A stretch of DNA of 64,000 bases from Lysobacter dokdonensis DS-58. Lineage in GTDB: Bacteria; Pseudomonadota; Gammaproteobacteria; Xanthomonadales; Xanthomonadaceae. The stretch spans positions 1 to 64,000 of the forward strand of contig NZ_JRKJ01000007.1 in the NCBI RefSeq assembly GCF_000770795.1. The letters are read 5' to 3'. The position numbers were made by a program, and so were the translations under genes. The notes under the pieces were generated by a model. That model worked only from the letters and a program-made list of their open reading frames with translations. It had not been told where the DNA came from and searched no databases. This document shows positions 52,874 through 64,000 of the stretch, in pieces. Every line of letters starts with the position of its first letter. The stretch's first letter is position 1.

Positions 52874-52910
52874 CGAAGACGAGGCGCTCCCTGCGCCTCA
52901 TTTCGTGGTC
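52874..52910. repeat. Copy A of the imperfect palindrome shared with the tuf-rpsJ gap
   Basis: The plus strand reads CGAAGACGAGGCGC, a short centre, then GCGCCTCATTTCG and TGGTC. GAGGCGC and GCGCCTC form its core stem. It begins 34 bases after the rpoC stop and lies upstream of the rpsL promoter. A second hairpin (52914-52931, GACGGCC with GGCCGTC) is adjacent. It may end or process the rpoBC transcript. Confidence 0.7.
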
Positions 52911-52943
52911 TGGGACGGCCTTCAGGCCGTCGCTGGCAGTGGC

Positions 52944-57179
<4,236 letters not shown>

Positions 57180-57204
57180 GGGTGTCTCCTGAGTCGGCGG
57201 CGGC

Positions 57205-61377
<4,173 letters not shown>

Positions 61378-61532
61378 GTGGCTACTCGCCTCTGATGTCG
61401 GCCGCGCGTGGCGGGCCGGGGGGAACGTCAAATTGCCAGTTGGGAGTCGCTGGTATTGCCGGCACCAGCACGCCTTCTCCCGCTACTTCCAACTGTCAAC
61501 TCGGTGAATTGGTGTTGCCTTTGGAACGGCCA

Positions 61533-61560
61533 AAGGCCGGGGACTTTCGTCCCCAGCCTT
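61533..61560 (-). other. Hairpin in the rplL-rpoB gap
   Basis: A 12-base-pair stem with one mismatch (AAGGCTGGGGAC with GTCCCCGGCCTT) around GAAA, about 37 bases after the rplL stop. In E. coli this gap holds a partial attenuator and an RNase III site that lower rpoBC relative to rplJL; this stem is a candidate for the same job. No T run follows. The rest of the 219-base gap shows no gene. Confidence 0.5.
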
Positions 61561-61596
61561 GGGTGGTCGCCAATGTCACCGGCGACGCAATTGCGA

Positions 61597-61971
61597 TTAC
61601 TTGACTTCGACGGACGCGCCAGCGGCCTCGAGTTCCTTCTTGAACTTCTCGGACTCGTCCTTCGACACCGCTTCCTTGACGGTCTGCGGGGCGCCTTCGA
61701 CGAGGTCCTTCGCTTCCTTCAGGCCCAGGCCGGTGATGGCGCGGACGGCCTTGATGACTTCGACCTTCTTCTCGCCGGCGGCCTTCAGGACGACGGTGAA
61801 TTCGGTCTGCTCTTCGACCGGGGCGGCAGCGGCGGCCGGGCCGGCAGCGGCCATGACCGGGGCGGCGGCGGAAACGCCGAACTTCTCTTCGATGGCCTTG
61901 ACCAGCTCCATCACTTCCATCAGCGACTTGGCGGCGATGGCGTCAACGATCTGCTCGTTGGAAAGGGACAT
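61597..61971 (-). CDS. rplL: 50S ribosomal protein L7/L12
   Basis: A 124-residue stalk protein that recruits translation GTPases. The N-terminal dimerisation helices, an Ala-rich hinge ([18 protein letters not shown]) and the C-terminal domain with [17 protein letters not shown] are all present. Confidence 0.98.
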   Translation of the reverse strand: MSLSNEQIVDAIAAKSLMEVMELVKAIEEKFGVSAAAPVMAAAGPAAAAAPVEEQTEFTVVLKAAGEKKVEVIKAVRAITGLGLKEAKDLVEGAPQTVKEAVSKDESEKFKKELEAAGASVEVK

Positions 61972-62010
61972 GGTGATTACCTCTGGATATTTGAATGGTT
62001 GATTCGGAAA

Positions 62011-62541
62011 TCAGGCAGTTTCGGCAGCCGGGGCTTCCGCGGACGCTTCGCCGCCACCCTGCTTGTCGGCCACGGCCTTGACGGCGCGGGCGAACATCGC
62101 AGCGGGCTCGGCGAGCACGCGGGCGAGCATGGCAAGCGCCTGCTCACGGGTCGGCAGCGAAGCCAGGACCTCGACGTGCGCGGCCGGAAGCAACTTGCCT
62201 TCCACCGACACGACGCGAGCCTTCAGCTTGTCGTTCCCCTTGGCGAACTCCTTGATGAGGCGACCGGCAGCGCCGGGTTCCTCCGTCGAGAACGCATACA
62301 GCAGCGGACCGGTCAGGGCGTCCTTGACGACCTCGAACTCGGTGCCGACGACGGCGCGCGACGCGAGCGTGTTCTTGACGACTTTCAAGTACACGCCGGT
62401 TTCGCGGGCCTTCTTGCGCATCGCCGTCATCTGACTGACGGTGATGCCTGCGTATTCGGCTGCGACCAGGGAGTGAGCCTTCGAGGCCACGTCTGCCAGC
62501 TCGGCGACAACTTCCTGCTTCTGGGACAGATTGAGAGCCAT
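62011..62541 (-). CDS. rplJ: 50S ribosomal protein L10
   Basis: A 176-residue stalk-base protein that anchors L7/L12 dimers and represses its own operon with them. I use the ATG at 62541 ([12 protein letters not shown]), 5 bases after a strong GGAGGAG; a GTG two codons earlier would lie inside that ribosome-binding site's spacing. Confidence 0.97.
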   Translation of the reverse strand: MALNLSQKQEVVAELADVASKAHSLVAAEYAGITVSQMTAMRKKARETGVYLKVVKNTLASRAVVGTEFEVVKDALTGPLLYAFSTEEPGAAGRLIKEFAKGNDKLKARVVSVEGKLLPAAHVEVLASLPTREQALAMLARVLAEPAAMFARAVKAVADKQGGGEASAEAPAAETA

Positions 62542-62876
62542 TGACACTCCTCCAATTGAACTCCGCGCCCGGCTCCTGCCGTTTGCGGTCCTCGAGCGAC
62601 GCCTTCCATTGGCGCCGGGGATGCGCGTGCATCCCGGTGGTGGCCCTTCCAGAAAACTTCCAGAGGGGGCGGCACCATCTACGCAGGCCCATTCGAGCGA
62701 ATGGATTACGCGTTCCCGCCTGCCACGAAGACGACTCCATGCCGTACCGAGCTTCCTGCCCGTCTTCGCATCGCGCGGACCGCACCTGCGGTCTTTGACG
62801 GCGTCGCGCCTTGCGGCGCGATGCCCTCAAAACTTGTTGCACGCATCCGCCTCGCGACGGATGCGCTCGAATCGAA
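62542..62876 (-). promoter_or_regulatory. rplA-rplJ spacer, probable rplJL leader
   Basis: These 335 bases have no gene. They include a stem right after rplA (GCGCATCCG pairing with CGGATGCGT) and a long-range inverted repeat (CGAAGACG with CGTCTTCG). In many proteobacteria this leader carries the promoter and the L10-L12 repressor-binding RNA. I cannot place the L10 site exactly by eye. Confidence 0.55.
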
Positions 62877-63575
62877 TTACTTCAGCGTCAGCGTCGACTG
62901 GTCGACGATCACGCCCGGGCCCATCGTCGAGCTGAGCGAGATCTTCTGCAGGTACTGGCCCTTGGCCGTCGACGGCTTGGCCTTGATCAGGTCGAGCAGC
63001 AGCGCGGTGAGGTTGCCCTTCAGCGCTTCGGCTTCGAAGCTGGCCTTGCCGATCGTGCAGTGGATGATGCCGGCCTTGTCGGTGCGGTAACGCACCTGGC
63101 CCGCCTTCGCATTGCGCACGGCTTCGGCCGGGTTCGGCGAAACGGTGCCGACCTTCGGGTTCGGCATCAGGCCGCGCGGACCGAGCACCTGGCCGAGCTT
63201 GCCGACCACTCGCATCGCATCCGGCGTCGCGATGACGACGTCGTAGTTCAGGTCGCCGTTCTGCATCGCTTCGGCGAGGTCGTCCATGCCGACGGCCTCG
63301 GCGCCAGCGGCGCGGGCTTCATCGGCCTTGGCGCCGGCCGGGGCGAACACCGCCACGCGCACCGACTTGCCGGTACCGGCCGGCAGCACGGTGGAACCGC
63401 GCACCTGCTGGTCGGACTTCTTCGCGTCCACGCCCAGGCGCACGGCGACGTCGATCGCTTCGACGAACTTCGCCTTCGTGCCGGACTGGAGGATCTTCAG
63501 GGCTTCGTCGATCGCGTAGGCCTTGCCCGGCTCGACCGCATTCTTGATTGCTTTCTGTCGCTTGGTCATCGCCAT
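62877..63575 (-). CDS. rplA: 50S ribosomal protein L1
   Basis: A 232-residue stalk protein that also represses the rplKA mRNA in E. coli. [34 protein letters not shown] and [14 protein letters not shown] are conserved. It is 3 bases after rplK, so the two are coupled. Confidence 0.98.
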   Translation of the reverse strand: MAMTKRQKAIKNAVEPGKAYAIDEALKILQSGTKAKFVEAIDVAVRLGVDAKKSDQQVRGSTVLPAGTGKSVRVAVFAPAGAKADEARAAGAEAVGMDDLAEAMQNGDLNYDVVIATPDAMRVVGKLGQVLGPRGLMPNPKVGTVSPNPAEAVRNAKAGQVRYRTDKAGIIHCTIGKASFEAEALKGNLTALLLDLIKAKPSTAKGQYLQKISLSSTMGPGVIVDQSTLTLK

Positions 63576-63578
63576 GAC

Positions 63579-64000
63579 TTAACCCTCCACCACCAGACCC
63601 ATGGAACGGGCGGAGCCCGCAATCGTGCGCACCGCGGCTTCCAGGTCGGCAGCCGTCAGGTCGGGTTCCTTCGCCTTCGCGATTTCCTCGACCTGCTTGC
63701 GCGTGACCTTGCCCACCTTTTCGGTGTTCGGGCGCTTCGAACCGGACTGGATGCCCGCGGCCTTCTTCAGCAGGATCGACGCCGGCGGCGTCTTCGTGAT
63801 GAAGGTGAAGGTGCGGTCCGAGTACGCGGTGATGACCACCGGAATCGGCAGGCCCGGCTCGAGCTTCTGCGTGGCGGCATTGAACGCCTTGCAGAATTCC
63901 ATGATGTTCAGGCCGCGCTGGCCGAGGGCGGGGCCCACGGGCGGCGACGGGTTGGCCTGGCCGGCCTTGACCTGCAGCTTGATGTAACCGACGACTTTCT
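63579..64000 (-). CDS. rplK: 50S ribosomal protein L11, missing only its first codons at the right edge
   Basis: One hundred thirty-nine residues are visible, from [17 protein letters not shown] to the C-terminal MGLVVEG. By comparison with other L11 proteins only about three N-terminal residues (MAK) lie beyond base 64000. [20 protein letters not shown] is the thiostrepton-site N-terminal domain. secE and nusG would be expected next, off the window. Confidence 0.98.
   Translation of the reverse strand, partial: KVVGYIKLQVKAGQANPSPPVGPALGQRGLNIMEFCKAFNAATQKLEPGLPIPVVITAYSDRTFTFITKTPPASILLKKAAGIQSGSKRPNTEKVGKVTRKQVEEIAKAKEPDLTAADLEAAVRTIAGSARSMGLVVEG

Overview
The window is high-GC chromosomal DNA from a gammaproteobacterium, most likely a Xanthomonadaceae or Lysobacteraceae member (Lysobacter-like). 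This rests on base composition, protein similarity to that group recalled from memory, an S46 dipeptidyl peptidase, class II DAHP synthase, the tdh-kbl pair, and the direct adjacency of rplKAJL-rpoBC to the str, S10, spc and alpha ribosomal operons. No rRNA, tRNA, insertion sequence, phage gene or CRISPR array was seen.

Left part (1 to about 34 kb) is mixed metabolism and envelope genes in short transcription units. They are: a SPOR/DedD-like start, folC, a histidine phosphatase and a long-type serA (1-3827); a DUF3224 protein and a DUF4279 protein with a frameshifted paralogue beside it (4018-5037); a secreted S46 peptidase (5191-7332); threonine catabolism tdh-kbl (7441-9670); an RsuA-type pseudouridine synthase, an EF-hand-like secreted protein and an OmpA-family porin (9660-12252); and a split methylcitrate-cycle locus, with prpD at 12414-13868 and prpC-hypothetical-prpB at 18600-21236. 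Between the two prp parts lie plus-strand genes for a DODA-type dioxygenase, FadH, a DUF1428 protein, a SleB-type hydrolase and a GST. Then come mdh, an aminotransferase, a lipoprotein/M48-protease/lipoprotein trio, a cyclophilin, typA, a DUF2127 protein, a lipoprotein amidase, a Ycf48-like protein, class II DAHP synthase and dsbB.

Right part (34-64 kb) is one long minus-strand superregion read from the right edge: rplK-rplA-rplJ-rplL-rpoB-rpoC, then rpsL-rpsG-fusA-tuf, then S10 (rpsJ to rpsQ), spc (rplN to secY) and alpha (rpsM to rplQ), closed by a strong terminator at 33977-34005. Gene order is canonical, except that rpmJ is missing between secY and rpsM and a 329-base non-coding stretch sits there. 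A near-consensus sigma70 promoter precedes rpsL. A 37-38 base imperfect palindrome occurs almost identically in both the rpoC-rpsL and tuf-rpsJ gaps.

Most of the window is housekeeping DNA and I do not see a clear new defence or biosynthetic system. The least explained items are the lipoprotein-M48-lipoprotein operon (23589-26118), the single-pass membrane protein coupled inside prpB-prpC, the decaying DUF4279 tandem, and the shared palindrome in the ribosomal leaders.
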